This document shows, piece after piece, positions 54,958 through 64,000 of a stretch of DNA of 64,000 nt (position 1 is the first letter of the stretch; the number at the start of each line of letters is the position of its first letter). Below the pieces are notes generated by a model that was not told the DNA's origin, searched no databases, and saw only the letters and a list, made by a program, of their open reading frames with translations. A program made the position numbers and the translations under genes. The stretch is from Bacteroidota bacterium (GTDB lineage: Bacteria; Bacteroidota; Bacteroidia; NS11-12g; UBA955). The stretch covers positions 248,001 to 312,000 of the forward strand of contig JAUXOK010000028.1 in NCBI GenBank assembly GCA_030682255.1. Direction: 5' to 3'.

Positions 54958-55737
54958 ATGTCTAATTATGAGATTAACTTTGATGATGTAAAAGTAAAAC
55001 TGGAAGCATTATATTTTAAGTACAACCGAATTGATTTTATTGAAAATGACCCAATTTCTATTCCTCATCAATATAAACAAAAAGAAGACATTGAAATTAT
55101 GGGTTTTTTTGCATCTATCTTGGCTTGGGGACAAAGAAAAACAATTATCAAAAGTTGTGAAAATCTAAATTTCATTTTCGAACGAAATCCATACGATTTC
55201 GTTCTTAATCATCAGGAATCTGACCTAAAAAGATGTTTGAAATTTGTTCATCGTACATTTAATGATACAGATTTAATTTCAATCATAAATTTTTTAAAAG
55301 ATATATATATTAAACATGAAAGTCTAGATAACTTTTTTTCATTACATATTAGTCATGACGACAAGACAATTGAAAATGGATTGATTCAATTTAGATTGGC
55401 TTATGAAAATAGTTCAGCTTTTATAAATCGCACCAAAAAGCATATTGCATCACCACTTTCAGGTAGTGCTTGTAAAAGACTCAATATGTTTTTAAGGTGG
55501 ATGGTTAGAAAAGACATCAATGGCGTTGATTTTGGAATTTGGAGTTCAATAAATCCATCACAACTAATATGCCCTTTAGATGTCCATGTTATTAGGCAAG
55601 CTTACGGAATTGGAATTTTACAACATGAAAAAGCTGATTGGAAAAATGCACTCTATTTAACTAATCAACTTAAGAAAATGGATCCAAATGACCCCGTAAA
55701 ATATGATTTTGCTTTATTTGGAATGGGCGTTAATTAA
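54958..55737 (+). CDS. TIGR02757 (DUF2400) family protein
   Basis: This 259-residue protein matches TIGR02757: DPISIPHQYKQKEDIEIMGFFASILAWGQRKTIIKSC, FVHRTFNDTDLISIINFL, KRLNMFLRWMVRKD, VDFGIWSSINPSQLICPLDVHVIRQAYGIGI. The family is widespread in Bacteroidota and Epsilonproteobacteria. The helical fold and the LDVHV motif recall DNA glycosylases, but no activity is established. The stop shares bases with the stop of the convergent coiled-coil gene. Confidence 0.88.
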   Translation: MSNYEINFDDVKVKLEALYFKYNRIDFIENDPISIPHQYKQKEDIEIMGFFASILAWGQRKTIIKSCENLNFIFERNPYDFVLNHQESDLKRCLKFVHRTFNDTDLISIINFLKDIYIKHESLDNFFSLHISHDDKTIENGLIQFRLAYENSSAFINRTKKHIASPLSGSACKRLNMFLRWMVRKDINGVDFGIWSSINPSQLICPLDVHVIRQAYGIGILQHEKADWKNALYLTNQLKKMDPNDPVKYDFALFGMGVN

Positions 55738-56963
55738 CGTTCCAATAGTTTAAGTAAAGCTTTGGTTTCGTCTAATTCTTTTTGAATTTCAAGTTGCTTT
55801 TTAGATAATTCAATTACTTTTAGTTGAGCCGCTTCAGCTTCCTTTCTTTTCAATTCACTTTCAGATTGAGAATCATCAATTTTATTTTGTTTAGATTCTG
55901 TTTTTTTGTCAATTTTACTGTCTTTATTTTTCAACTTTGAAATTTCTTTCTTTCTAGATTTAACATCAAAATCTGTGATACTTTTCTCATGTTTTTTTAC
56001 CCTAATGCTATCAATCATAATTTCACTTTGAATAGTTGAAATACTTGCATTATTGGCTGCAATTTTTATGTTATTATTATCGATTTTATTTTGACGTTTT
56101 GCATTATCTTTTTCTAGTTTTTTAACTAATTTTGAATCATCTTTATTAGACAACAACAATAAATCATTGGCTTTAATTTCTCCGATTTGATCAACATTTG
56201 CCAGATGTAGCTTATTACTCTTCTTAACCAAAGACTTTATTTTTTTTCTGTTAGATTTAATATTTTTGTTACTTTGATTAATCTCTGCATTTAACTTATC
56301 AATAGGAAATTCGTTGAGTTCTTTCTCTTTAGTAATTATACTTTGACGAATTGCTTCTTGATCTTTTTCCAAATCTTTTAACTGTTCATTAGTTTTAACT
56401 GCTACTCTTTGATCTTTTTCAGCACTTTTGATGTCACTTTTTGTGTCTTTATTCAAATACTTAATTTGAGTAATTACATTGTTGTTTTCTTTTTCTAATG
56501 CTGCTATCTTAGTTTTCAAACGATTTATTTCATTTTGTTTAATAATTAAATCAATTTTCTTTTTAATTTCAATCATAAACATCTGAAATCCTTGATATTC
56601 ACTAATGGCATTATTAGAATTTACAAACCGATTTTCAGAATTCAAACAAACAATAAATGAATGAGATTCATTATTGAAAATACCATATAAATCACATTTT
56701 GAACTTGTAATTAAAGGCAAACTTATTTGAATAAAACTTATTTCATCCAACGAAGAAAAACTTGGTACAATTCGGCTATCTTTTTCTGTCAAATATTCTG
56801 TAATTGCCTGAAATGAAATATCTTTAGTTAAACTATCTAGTTGAATTATAAGACCTTTTTGTTTGCCTCTGCTCATTTCTACATCTACTTCGTTAAATTG
56901 GCTGAAAAGTTGAGGAATAGTAATAAATAACAATCCCAATGTAAAAAATTTCTTAATGTTCAT
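55734..56963 (-). CDS. Secreted coiled-coil protein of unknown function
   Basis: This 409-residue product, from the ATG at 56961-56963, has a signal peptide (FFTLGLLFITIPQLFSQ) and a small N-terminal domain (about 20-135). A very long Lys/Asn/Glu-rich coiled coil follows (about 140-409; for example KTKIAALEKENNNVITQI, KELNEFPIDKLNAEINQ, KRKEAEAAQLKVIELSKKQ). A TAnnTTTG -7 box 10 bp upstream supports this start over a longer frame. The domain layout suggests a periplasmic spacer or cell-envelope structural protein. No family was recognised. Confidence 0.65.
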   Translation of the reverse strand: MNIKKFFTLGLLFITIPQLFSQFNEVDVEMSRGKQKGLIIQLDSLTKDISFQAITEYLTEKDSRIVPSFSSLDEISFIQISLPLITSSKCDLYGIFNNESHSFIVCLNSENRFVNSNNAISEYQGFQMFMIEIKKKIDLIIKQNEINRLKTKIAALEKENNNVITQIKYLNKDTKSDIKSAEKDQRVAVKTNEQLKDLEKDQEAIRQSIITKEKELNEFPIDKLNAEINQSNKNIKSNRKKIKSLVKKSNKLHLANVDQIGEIKANDLLLLSNKDDSKLVKKLEKDNAKRQNKIDNNNIKIAANNASISTIQSEIMIDSIRVKKHEKSITDFDVKSRKKEISKLKNKDSKIDKKTESKQNKIDDSQSESELKRKEAEAAQLKVIELSKKQLEIQKELDETKALLKLLER

Positions 56964-56972
56964 AATATGCCA

Positions 56973-56980
56973 CAAATATA
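56973..56980 (-). promoter_or_regulatory. Candidate -7 promoter box of the coiled-coil protein gene
   Basis: TATATTTG on the minus strand matches TAnnTTTG exactly, 9 bp before the ATG at 56963. The leader would be about 5 nt. Confidence 0.5.
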
Positions 56981-57088
56981 AGCTTATAAAATATGTATAG
57001 CAAATCATCATCAACCTTATGTTTATCTTATAAAAATCCATTGTTAATAAATCCCTAATTAAACAATAAAACTTTTTTTAAGAATTCA

Positions 57089-57119
57089 TTGTTTTATTGA
57101 ACAGAAATTTTACTTTTGC
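57089..57119 (+). promoter_or_regulatory. Candidate promoter of the nqr operon
   Basis: TTG (57089-57091) and TACTTTTGC (57111-57119), spaced 19 bp, fit the Bacteroidota -33/-7 arrangement. The -7 box matches TAnnTTTG exactly. The leader before the nqrA ATG would be about 23 nt. Confidence 0.65.
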
Positions 57120-57146
57120 CAACGTTTTAATAAACGCCTATACATT

Positions 57147-58499
57147 ATGGTCAAAACCATCAAATTAACCAAAGGATTCGATATTAAACTAGAGGGAGAA
57201 CCCCTTAGATTTACCAAAAAGAAAGAAATTTCTAGAAACTTTGCCATCAAACCACTTAATTTTAAAGGTATTACACCAAAGTTAGTGGTAGATCAAGGTC
57301 AGGAAGTTAAAGCAGGTGACCCACTTTTTTTCTCAAAAGAAAACGAAAATCTTTTATTTACTTCACCTGTTAGTGGCGAAGTGATTGAAATTAAAAGAGG
57401 ACCAAAAAGAGTTATCGAAGAAATTATCATTTTATCTGATGCTAAAAATAATTTTAAAGATTTTGGCAAAACCAATCTTGAAACTGCTAGCAGACAAGAT
57501 GTAATTAAAACAATGTTAAGTAGTGGCACTTGGCCTTTTCTGCTTCAAAGACCTTTTAATAAAATTGCTAATCCAGAACAAACGCCTCGTTCTATTTTTA
57601 TATCAGGTTTTGATTCTGCTCCCCTTGGTGTGGATTACAACTATATTTTAAATGGACAAGACAAAGATTTTCAAACAGGTATTGATGCTTTAAAATTGTT
57701 AACTGATGGTAACATTTACTTGAACTTATCTAAAAGACTTAACAATTGCTCAGCTTTAGAAAATGCACATGGAGTAGTTAAAACATACTTTGATGGACCG
57801 CATCCAAGTGGTAATGTTGGTGTGCAAATCCATCACCTTGAACCAGTTATTACAAAAAATGACATCGTTTGGTATATCAATCCTCAAGATTTAGTAATTT
57901 TAGGTAGATTATTTAGTACAGGTCATTACGATGCAAGAAAACTAGTTTCTGTTGGTGGTTCTGAAGTTGTTAACAAACAATTTTTTGAATTTATCATCGG
58001 TGGCAGTGTTTCTACTTTATTAGAAAACAACACAACAAAAGGTCACAATAGAATTATTTCTGGCAATGTATTAACTGGTCAACAAATTAACGAAAATGCC
58101 TATTTGAATTTTTATGACAATCAAATCACTGTGATTCCAGAAGGACATGAAGAAGAGTTTTTAGGTTGGTTGATTCCTACTTATCCAAGACCAAGTTTTT
58201 CTAAATCATTACCTGCATTTTTATTTCCAAATAAATCTTATAAAGTAAACACCAATATGCACGGTGAAGACAGAGCATTTGTGGTGACTGGTGAATATGA
58301 AAAAGTATTACCAATGGATATTATGCCATTGCAACTTATCAAAGCTTGTATGGCTAATGACATTGACAATATGGAAGCATTGGGAATTTACGAAGTTGGT
58401 CCAGAAGATTTTGCTTTGTGTGAATTTATTTGCACATCGAAAGCACCTATCCAAGAGATTATTGAAAACGGTTTAACATACATAGAAAAAGAAGCATAA
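57147..58499 (+). CDS. nqrA: Na+-translocating NADH:quinone reductase subunit A
   Basis: This is the 450-residue cytoplasmic subunit of Na+-NQR, which oxidises NADH, reduces quinone and pumps sodium. Typical features are the N-terminus KLTKGFDIKLEGEP, VDQGQEVKAGDPLF and FTSPVSGEVIEIKRG (a lipoyl-like barrel), ISGFDSAPLGVDYNY, GPHPSGNVGVQIHHL and GRLFSTGHYDARKLVSVGGSEV. It starts the six-gene operon, 7 bp ahead of nqrB. Confidence 0.97.
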   Translation: MVKTIKLTKGFDIKLEGEPLRFTKKKEISRNFAIKPLNFKGITPKLVVDQGQEVKAGDPLFFSKENENLLFTSPVSGEVIEIKRGPKRVIEEIIILSDAKNNFKDFGKTNLETASRQDVIKTMLSSGTWPFLLQRPFNKIANPEQTPRSIFISGFDSAPLGVDYNYILNGQDKDFQTGIDALKLLTDGNIYLNLSKRLNNCSALENAHGVVKTYFDGPHPSGNVGVQIHHLEPVITKNDIVWYINPQDLVILGRLFSTGHYDARKLVSVGGSEVVNKQFFEFIIGGSVSTLLENNTTKGHNRIISGNVLTGQQINENAYLNFYDNQITVIPEGHEEEFLGWLIPTYPRPSFSKSLPAFLFPNKSYKVNTNMHGEDRAFVVTGEYEKVLPMDIMPLQLIKACMANDIDNMEALGIYEVGPEDFALCEFICTSKAPIQEIIENGLTYIEKEA

Positions 58500-58506
58500 T
58501 AATTTC

Positions 58507-59688
58507 ATGAATAAATTAAAAGAAGTCTTACAGCGTTTAAGACCTGAATTTAACAAAGGCGGGAAATATGAAAAGTTTAGAAGCACATTTGATGCACTAG
58601 ATACTTTCTTATTTGTTCCCGGTCACACCACCCATGGAGGTACTCACATAAAAGATGGTATTGATTTGAAAAGAACCATGTTTATGGTTGTCATCTCTAT
58701 GATTCCAGCTTTATTATTTGGAATTTGGAACGTTGGCTATCAACATTTTAGAGCCTTGGGTATTGAATCCACCTTGCTTGAAAACATGATAGAAGGTTCA
58801 ATAGTTGTTTTACCAATTGTTGCAGTTTCTTACATGGTAGGTTTGGGAATCGAGTTTGCTTTTGCACAAATCAGAGGTCACCAAGTAAATGAAGGTTTTT
58901 TAGTAACAGGGATGTTAATACCATTGTGTTTACCGCCATCTATTCCACTTTGGATGGTTGGTGTTGCTACTGCTTTTACAGTAGTAGTTTGTAAAGAAGT
59001 TTTTGGGGGCACAGGAATGAATTTATTAAATCCAGCATTAACAGCAAGGGTGTTTTTGTTCTTTGCTTATCCAGCATACATGGCAGGTGAATATCTTTCA
59101 AATGGTGATTTCTTATGGGTATCAGCCAATAGAAGTGAAGCCATCGAAGGATTTAGTGGTGCTACATCATTGAGTTTATATGGTGAGAAAAAAGCACCAG
59201 TAGCATCTTTATGGGAAATGTTTGTAGGGTTAGAACAAGGTTCTATCGGAGAAACTTCCGTTTTAGCCATCTTAATTGGTGCGTTAATTCTTATAATAAC
59301 CGGTATTGGTAGTTGGAGAATCATTGTATCAGTATTTGTAGGCGGTTTTGTTATGGGTTTAATATTAAATGCAATTAATGCAGGATTACCAATAAAAGAA
59401 CAAAGTATATATATGGCAGCAAACCCATTGTCTCATTTATTAATGGGTGGATTTGCATTTGGAGCAGTATATATGGCAACTGACCCAGTAAGTGCAGCAC
59501 AAACCAATTTAGGTAAAATTTATTATGGATTTTTAATTGGTGTGTTCACAGTGATGTTAAGGGTTTGGAATCCTGCCTATCCTGAAGGTATGATGCTTGC
59601 TATATTATTCATGAATGTATTAGCACCATTGGTAGATTATTTTGTAATAGAATCAAATAAAAAAAGGAGGTTAGCCCGTGTCAAATAA
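58507..59688 (+). CDS. nqrB: Na+-translocating NADH:quinone reductase subunit B
   Basis: This 393-residue integral membrane subunit carries a covalent FMN on the threonine of SGATSLS (in IEGFSGATSLSLYGEK) and forms part of the Na+ and quinone path. Conserved blocks are FVPGHTTHGGTHIKDGIDLKR, EGFLVTGMLIPLCLPPSIPLW, FGGTGMNLLNPALTARVF and MGGFAFGAVYMATDPVSAAQ. Its last codons (AAAAAGGAGG) double as a Shine-Dalgarno sequence for nqrC, which overlaps its 3' end by 11 bp. Confidence 0.97.
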   Translation: MNKLKEVLQRLRPEFNKGGKYEKFRSTFDALDTFLFVPGHTTHGGTHIKDGIDLKRTMFMVVISMIPALLFGIWNVGYQHFRALGIESTLLENMIEGSIVVLPIVAVSYMVGLGIEFAFAQIRGHQVNEGFLVTGMLIPLCLPPSIPLWMVGVATAFTVVVCKEVFGGTGMNLLNPALTARVFLFFAYPAYMAGEYLSNGDFLWVSANRSEAIEGFSGATSLSLYGEKKAPVASLWEMFVGLEQGSIGETSVLAILIGALILIITGIGSWRIIVSVFVGGFVMGLILNAINAGLPIKEQSIYMAANPLSHLLMGGFAFGAVYMATDPVSAAQTNLGKIYYGFLIGVFTVMLRVWNPAYPEGMMLAILFMNVLAPLVDYFVIESNKKRRLARVK

Positions 59689-60412
59689 AAATTCAAATTC
59701 ATACATCATTATTTATACTTGTATCCTTACAATAGCATGTGGTACAATCTTATATCTAGCTGCATCGTTTTTAAAACCAGCACAAGATGCTAACATAGAA
59801 TTGGATAGAAAGAAAAAAATCCTTTCAACAATTATCAAATTAGATAAAACTTGGACGCCAGCCAAGGTAGAAGAAACTTACAATTCAAGAGTAAAGGGCT
59901 ATGTGGTTGACTTTTCTGGTAAAGTACTTGAAAATGTAAATGTAGAAACTGTTAATATTGATGCTGAATATAAAAAGCCAGCAAAAGAAAGACAATATCC
60001 TGTCTATGAAATTACCTCAGAAAGCAATCCAAATGAAACCGAATTTTATGTTATTGCTGGAAGTGGCAAAGGATTATGGGATAAAATATCTGCGTTTATT
60101 TCTTTAAAAAATGATCTAGCGACTATCAATGGCATTGTTTTTTCACACAAAGCTGAAACACCCGGATTAGGCGCTAGAATCACAGACGATGAAGCTGTAT
60201 ATAGCCGATATGCTGGCAAAACCATTTTTGAAGGCGAAAACATTGCTCCAATCGTTATGAAAAAAGGTGAAGGCAATGATTATTCAAACGACCCACATGC
60301 TGTGGATGGCATGAGTGGTGCTACAAAAACAGCCATTGGTGTTAACGATATGTTAGCCGATTATTTAACCGCATACGAATCATTTATCAAATCTAAAAAA
60401 TCAAAAATCTAA
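59678..60412 (+). CDS. nqrC: Na+-translocating NADH:quinone reductase subunit C
   Basis: This 244-residue protein has one N-terminal membrane anchor ([24 protein letters not shown]) and a periplasmic FMN-binding domain. The FMN-carrying threonine is in [22 protein letters not shown] and [12 protein letters not shown] also match. The start is GTG at 59678, 7 nt after an AGGAGG motif that lies within nqrB. This SD-GTG arrangement is unusual for this phylum. The flavin transferase ApbE needed for NqrB and NqrC is not in the window. Confidence 0.96.
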   Translation: MSNKNSNSYIIIYTCILTIACGTILYLAASFLKPAQDANIELDRKKKILSTIIKLDKTWTPAKVEETYNSRVKGYVVDFSGKVLENVNVETVNIDAEYKKPAKERQYPVYEITSESNPNETEFYVIAGSGKGLWDKISAFISLKNDLATINGIVFSHKAETPGLGARITDDEAVYSRYAGKTIFEGENIAPIVMKKGEGNDYSNDPHAVDGMSGATKTAIGVNDMLADYLTAYESFIKSKKSKI

Positions 60413-60416
60413 TTAT

Positions 60417-61085
60417 ATGAGTACTTCAACAGCAACTCAAACCGAAGTAAAACCAAAAAGTGAATCTTTGTTTTCTAAGAAAAATAGAAAACTATTGACA
60501 GATCCTCTAGATGGTAACAATCCAATTACAGTTCAAGTTTTAGGCATTTGTTCTGCATTGGCTGTTACAGTTCAAATGGAACCTGCATTTTGGATGTCTG
60601 TAGCTTTAACATTTGTAACAGCATTTTCTAATTTAATTATCTCACTTTTAAGAAACACCATTCCTTCTCGTATTAGAATCATTGTACAACTCTCAATTGT
60701 TTCACTTTTTGTAATTTTAGTTGACCAAATATTAAAAGCGTATGTGTACGATATTTCAAAAACCTTATCCGTTTTTGTTGGTTTGATTATTACTAATTGT
60801 ATTGTAATGGGAAGACTAGAAGCTTATGCTATGGCTAATAAACCCCTACCATCTTTTATTGATGGTTTAGGCAACGGATTAGGCTATGGTTTAATCTTGA
60901 TGATAGTTGCTTTCTTCAGAGAATTATTAGGCAGTGGTTCTGTATTTGGGTTCAAAGTATTTGAAGCAGCAGGCATTCCTTTTATTGGCAATGGTGTGAT
61001 GATGATTCCAGCAGGAGCATGTATAGTTGTTGGATTATTAATTTGGGCACAAAGAGCAAGAAACGGTTATACAGAAGCAGAATAA
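60417..61085 (+). CDS. nqrD: Na+-translocating NADH:quinone reductase subunit D
   Basis: This 222-residue six-helix subunit shares a 2Fe-2S/Fe centre with NqrE. The iron-ligand cysteines are visible in [10 protein letters not shown] and [12 protein letters not shown]. Other family marks are NPITVQVLG and [24 protein letters not shown]. It follows nqrC by 4 bp. Maturation of its iron site is the step for which NqrM is required in Vibrio. Confidence 0.96.
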   Translation: MSTSTATQTEVKPKSESLFSKKNRKLLTDPLDGNNPITVQVLGICSALAVTVQMEPAFWMSVALTFVTAFSNLIISLLRNTIPSRIRIIVQLSIVSLFVILVDQILKAYVYDISKTLSVFVGLIITNCIVMGRLEAYAMANKPLPSFIDGLGNGLGYGLILMIVAFFRELLGSGSVFGFKVFEAAGIPFIGNGVMMIPAGACIVVGLLIWAQRARNGYTEAE

Positions 61086-61115
61086 ATTATATAAATAAAA
61101 AAACATTAACACATT

Positions 61116-61745
61116 ATGCTTATAGCAGATTCACTTATAAACATTGCGGTAAAATCTATCTTTATCGACAACATGATATTCTCAGTTTTCTTGGGAATGT
61201 GTTCTTACCTTGCTGTATCTAAAAAAGTTTCAACAGCTATTGGACTAGGCGCAGCGGTAATATTTGTTCTTACTTTCACTGTTCCAATCAACTGGGCTGT
61301 AGAAAAATACTTTTTAGCTTCGGGGGCTTTGTCTTGGATCAGTCCAAGTTTAGCTAATATAGACCTTAGCTTTTTATCATTCATTGTATTTATTGCTGTT
61401 ATTGCTTCTTTTGTTCAATTAATTGAAATGGCAGTAGAGAAATTAAGCCCTAGTTTGTATGCTTCTTTAGGTATTTTTTTACCATTGATTGCAGTAAACT
61501 GTGCCATTTTAGGTGGTGCTTTGTTTATGTCTCAAAAGAATTTCACAAACATAGCTGAACCAATTGTTTATGGCTTAGGTTCTGGTATTGGTTGGTTATT
61601 AGCAATTGTTGCATTGGCTGCCATCAGAGAAAAATTAAAATACAGCGATGTACCTGCTCCATTAAGAGGTTTAGGAATTACTTTCATTATCGTTGGTTTA
61701 ATGGCATTTGGTTTCTTAAGTTTCATGGGATTTGAATTAAAATAA
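61116..61745 (+). CDS. nqrE: Na+-translocating NADH:quinone reductase subunit E
   Basis: This 209-residue six-helix subunit is paralogous to NqrD, with inverted topology. Iron-ligand cysteines are in [12 protein letters not shown] and [13 protein letters not shown]. Also typical are [38 protein letters not shown] and [23 protein letters not shown]. It starts 30 bp after nqrD and ends 7 bp before nqrF. Confidence 0.96.
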   Translation: MLIADSLINIAVKSIFIDNMIFSVFLGMCSYLAVSKKVSTAIGLGAAVIFVLTFTVPINWAVEKYFLASGALSWISPSLANIDLSFLSFIVFIAVIASFVQLIEMAVEKLSPSLYASLGIFLPLIAVNCAILGGALFMSQKNFTNIAEPIVYGLGSGIGWLLAIVALAAIREKLKYSDVPAPLRGLGITFIIVGLMAFGFLSFMGFELK

Positions 61746-61752
61746 TAAAAAA

Positions 61753-63081
61753 ATGATTTTAAATATATTATTAGCTATCGACATAACATCATTAATTCTA
61801 GCAGGATTAATCCCAATGGTTGTTATCCTTCTATTGGTATTTATTTTGCAAATTGCTGCCAAATATTTGGTTCAACAAGGTGATGTAGAAATCATATTAA
61901 ATGGCGAAAAAACCATTAAAGTGCCAGCAGGTGGTACTTTATTAACCGCTTTATCTAACGAAAAAATCTTTTTACCATCTGCATGTGGTGGTGGTGGCAC
62001 TTGTGCCATGTGCAAATGTGTTATCTCGGAAGGTGGTGGCGATATTTTGCCTACCGAAACAGGTCATATCAATAGAAAAGCACAAAAAGAAGGTGTTAGA
62101 TTATCTTGCCAAGTAAAAGTAAAAAACAACATGAAAGTGCAAATTCCAGATGAAATATTTGGAATTAAAAAATGGGAATGTGAAGTGGTTTCAAACTACA
62201 ACGTTGCTTCTTTCATTAAAGAATTTGTTGTAAAATTACCAGAAGGCGAAAACTTACATTTTGAAGCAGGTGGATACATCCAAATTGATGTACCAGTGTG
62301 TGAAGTGCCTTTCAAAGACATGGACATCAGACCATTGCCAGGCGACCCTGCTGGTGATGATAAATTCAGACCAGATTGGGATAAGTTTAAATTGTGGGAT
62401 TTGAAAATGAAAAATCCTGAACCAATTTTCAGAGCTTATTCGATGGCCAACCATCCTGCTGAAGGAAACATCGTAAAACTGAATATCCGTATTGCTACGC
62501 CACCATGGGACAGAGCAAAAAATGCTTGGATGGATGTTAACCCAGGTATTTGTTCTTCTTATGTGTTTGGTTGCAAACCAGGAGATAAAGTAACTATTTC
62601 TGGTCCTTATGGCGAGTTCTTTATCAAACCAACCAAAGCAGAAATGTTGTATGTAGGTGGTGGAGCTGGTATGGCGCCATTGCGTTCTCATTTGTTTCAT
62701 TTGTTTCATACTTTAAAAACAACTGACAGAAAAGTAACTTTCTGGTATGGCGGAAGAAGTAAAAGAGAATTGTTCTATATTGATGAATTCAGAGCCATCG
62801 AAAAAGAGTTTCCTAACTTCAAGTTTCATGTGGTATTGAGCGAACCGATGCCAGAAGACAATTGGGTTAACAAAAAAGACGTGAACGACCCAGAAGGTGA
62901 TGGATTTACTGGCTTTGTACACAATGCTGTAATCAATGAGTATTTAACCAAACATAAATCTCCTGAAGACATTGAGTTTTATTTCTGTGGACCACCGATG
63001 ATGAACCAAGCCGTTATCAAAATGTGTGACGATTGGGGTGTACCTAAAGAAAATGTAGCCTTCGATGATTTTGGAGGATAA
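61753..63081 (+). CDS. nqrF: Na+-translocating NADH:quinone reductase subunit F (NADH-oxidising)
   Basis: This 442-residue electron-entry subunit starts with a membrane anchor (about 10-37). A 2Fe-2S ferredoxin domain follows, with [13 protein letters not shown] and a distal C in VRLSCQVKV. The ferredoxin-reductase-like module binds FAD ([10 protein letters not shown]) and NADH ([25 protein letters not shown]). It is the last gene of the operon and is followed by a strong terminator. Confidence 0.97.
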   Translation: MILNILLAIDITSLILAGLIPMVVILLLVFILQIAAKYLVQQGDVEIILNGEKTIKVPAGGTLLTALSNEKIFLPSACGGGGTCAMCKCVISEGGGDILPTETGHINRKAQKEGVRLSCQVKVKNNMKVQIPDEIFGIKKWECEVVSNYNVASFIKEFVVKLPEGENLHFEAGGYIQIDVPVCEVPFKDMDIRPLPGDPAGDDKFRPDWDKFKLWDLKMKNPEPIFRAYSMANHPAEGNIVKLNIRIATPPWDRAKNAWMDVNPGICSSYVFGCKPGDKVTISGPYGEFFIKPTKAEMLYVGGGAGMAPLRSHLFHLFHTLKTTDRKVTFWYGGRSKRELFYIDEFRAIEKEFPNFKFHVVLSEPMPEDNWVNKKDVNDPEGDGFTGFVHNAVINEYLTKHKSPEDIEFYFCGPPMMNQAVIKMCDDWGVPKENVAFDDFGG

Positions 63082-63102
63082 TTTATATTTTATGTTTCAA
63101 TT

Positions 63103-63135
63103 AAAAAAGACCATCGTAAATGATGGTCTTTTTTT
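63103..63135 (+). terminator. Rho-independent terminator of the nqr operon
   Basis: AAAAAAGACCATC-GTAAAT-GATGGTCTTTTTTT: a perfect stem of 7 bp plus A/T extensions, about 20 bp after the nqrF stop. Confidence 0.92.
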
Positions 63136-63254
63136 GTAGAATCACTAATGAGATAAGATTCAAATATATTTATTTCTGAAGTAATGTTTGAAATAAGACA
63201 TTATAACATCAAGTTATATTATTGAAACCAATTTAATAGAATAAACAAAGATTA

Positions 63255-63734
63255 CTATTCAAACTCAATCTTGTCTTCATAAATAAATGGTATTTTTTGG
63301 ACAGTATTAAAAGTTTTAATTCTGCAATAACCATCAAATTTTATAGGAATGGATTTTTTTTTATTCAAGGCATTTTCAAATAGACCTGATAAACCTTGGC
63401 TGAGCCCTAATTGAAGTGGATTAACCTCAAATCTTATGGGAACCTCAAAGTTTTGTTGGGCATTGATTTCCACTTTGTTGGTTTGACTAATTTGAGAGAT
63501 AAAAACACCGTTTGAATAAGCTTTTATTTCTGTATTGAGCAAACTTGCATCTCTTAAATTAGGATTAAAAAATTTAACTCTACCTATTACAACTGCTTTG
63601 TCTAAATTGATAATTTCTGTAGAATCTATCTCTATGGTTAAAAATTCTGGTGCTTTTAATTTTCCAAAGAAAAACCAATTTGCAAATCCTGTAACTAGAA
63701 TTACAATAACAGTGATTATGATTACCTTTTTCAT
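63255..63734 (-). CDS. LEA type 2 (WHy-domain) family protein
   Basis: This 159-residue protein has an N-terminal membrane or signal segment (KVIIITVIVILVTGFANWFFFG) and a LEA2/WHy-like immunoglobulin-type beta domain (AVVIGRVKFFNPNLRDASLLNTEIKAYSNGVFI, EVPIRFEVNP). Bacterial LEA2 proteins are linked to stress or envelope integrity, but the role is unknown. It follows the bshB1 stop by 2 bp, so the two are probably co-transcribed. Confidence 0.72.
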   Translation of the reverse strand: MKKVIIITVIVILVTGFANWFFFGKLKAPEFLTIEIDSTEIINLDKAVVIGRVKFFNPNLRDASLLNTEIKAYSNGVFISQISQTNKVEINAQQNFEVPIRFEVNPLQLGLSQGLSGLFENALNKKKSIPIKFDGYCRIKTFNTVQKIPFIYEDKIEFE

Positions 63735-63736
63735 AT

Positions 63737-64000
63737 TTATGGCAATATATCCGTTAGTAAATTAACTGAAAAGTGATTTACTTTTCTTAATCCTTCAGCA
63801 TATCCACAATTGATTAATCTTCCCCATTGTATCGCTCGTCCTTTAATATGCTCCATAAAGGCAGGTGATGATATTGGAGTTTCAAGTTCTTTGGATTCAG
63901 TATTATAAAACTGTGATGAATAAGCTAATAAGGCTTCCATTCTTTGGTTCCATAATGGACTGACATCAATAAGTATATCTGGCTCAAGGTAATAATCTTG
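63737..64000 (-). CDS. bshB1: Bacillithiol biosynthesis deacetylase BshB1, C-terminal part (cut by window edge)
   Basis: Only the last about 87 residues are visible, read on the minus strand from the window edge. EPDILIDVSPLWNQRMEALLAYSSQFYN and ISSPAFMEHIKGRAIQWGRLINCGYAEGLR match the end of the LmbE-like BshB1 proteins that deacetylate GlcNAc-malate for bacillithiol, the low-molecular-weight thiol of many Bacteroidota. The catalytic N-terminal part lies outside the window. Assignment rests on C-terminal similarity alone. Confidence 0.8.
   Translation of the reverse strand, partial: QDYYLEPDILIDVSPLWNQRMEALLAYSSQFYNTESKELETPISSPAFMEHIKGRAIQWGRLINCGYAEGLRKVNHFSVNLLTDILP

Noticed and set aside
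62254-62709. 151-codon open frame opposite nqrF
   Set aside because: Antisense to a fully conserved nqrF domain; composition (many W, H, R, F) is not protein-like.

Overview
The window is a strongly AT-rich piece of a Bacteroidota chromosome, probably from the Chitinophagia/Sphingobacteriia side of the phylum (a lineage inference, not shown by any rRNA here). The signs are a type IX secretion sorting domain, a gliding-motility-type C-terminal domain, TAnnTTTG-type -7 promoter boxes, an LpxC reading frame next to LpxD, Na+-NQR, a BshB1 (bacillithiol) fragment, DUF5723, DUF4197 and TIGR02757 genes. Both window ends cut genes: lpxC on the left and bshB1 on the right. No rRNA, CRISPR array, prophage or intact insertion sequence was seen.

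Layout. 1-5.3 kb (minus): lipid A genes lpxC and lpxD, an HD phosphohydrolase and an MBOAT/SGNH-like O-acyltransferase pair. 7.0-11.3 kb (minus): a vitamin B12 uptake operon led by a cobalamin riboswitch (BtuB-like receptor, BtuG-like propeller lipoprotein, BtuF-like binding protein). 11.5-14.9 kb: priA, sixA-like, DUF423. 14.9-20.5 kb (plus): DUF5723 protein, aminotransferase, heptose kinase, TrkH-like K+ transporter. 20.6-23.9 kb: a 1089-residue GloVer-repeat protein with a type IX sorting tail. 24.0-26.4 kb: tRNA-Val, feoB, feoA. 26.5-34.7 kb: alkD-like, MarR, DUF4197, a small NqrM-like membrane protein, GH3, ferredoxin reductase, photolyase plus SDR, and a divergent CarH-like B12-binding MerR regulator. 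35.0-40.2 kb: rpsA with an extra C-terminal domain, two small genes, recG.

The most interesting locus is 40.7-44.5 kb. A membrane adenylate cyclase is divergent from a two-gene operon encoding a family 2B encapsulin shell protein, with a cyclic-nucleotide-binding domain inserted in an HK97 fold, and a terpene cyclase with a disordered N-terminal extension of the kind that targets cargo into such shells. Together they suggest a cAMP-responsive terpene-making nanocompartment whose signal-producing enzyme sits next door. Directly downstream is a light/DNA-repair island (44.8-47.9 kb): TIGR03643, an FAD-binding photolyase-like protein with apparently permuted domains, DUF2256 and a photolyase-related protein that seems to lack the usual Fe-S ligands.

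48.2-57.0 kb holds surface lipoproteins, an M16 peptidase, an IgGFc-binding/PKD/CHU_C surface protein, TIGR02757 and a coiled-coil secreted protein. 57.1-63.1 kb is a complete nqrABCDEF operon for the Na+-pumping NADH:quinone oxidoreductase. The NqrM-like protein at 28.5 kb may be its maturation factor. A LEA2-like gene and the 3' end of bshB1 close the window.
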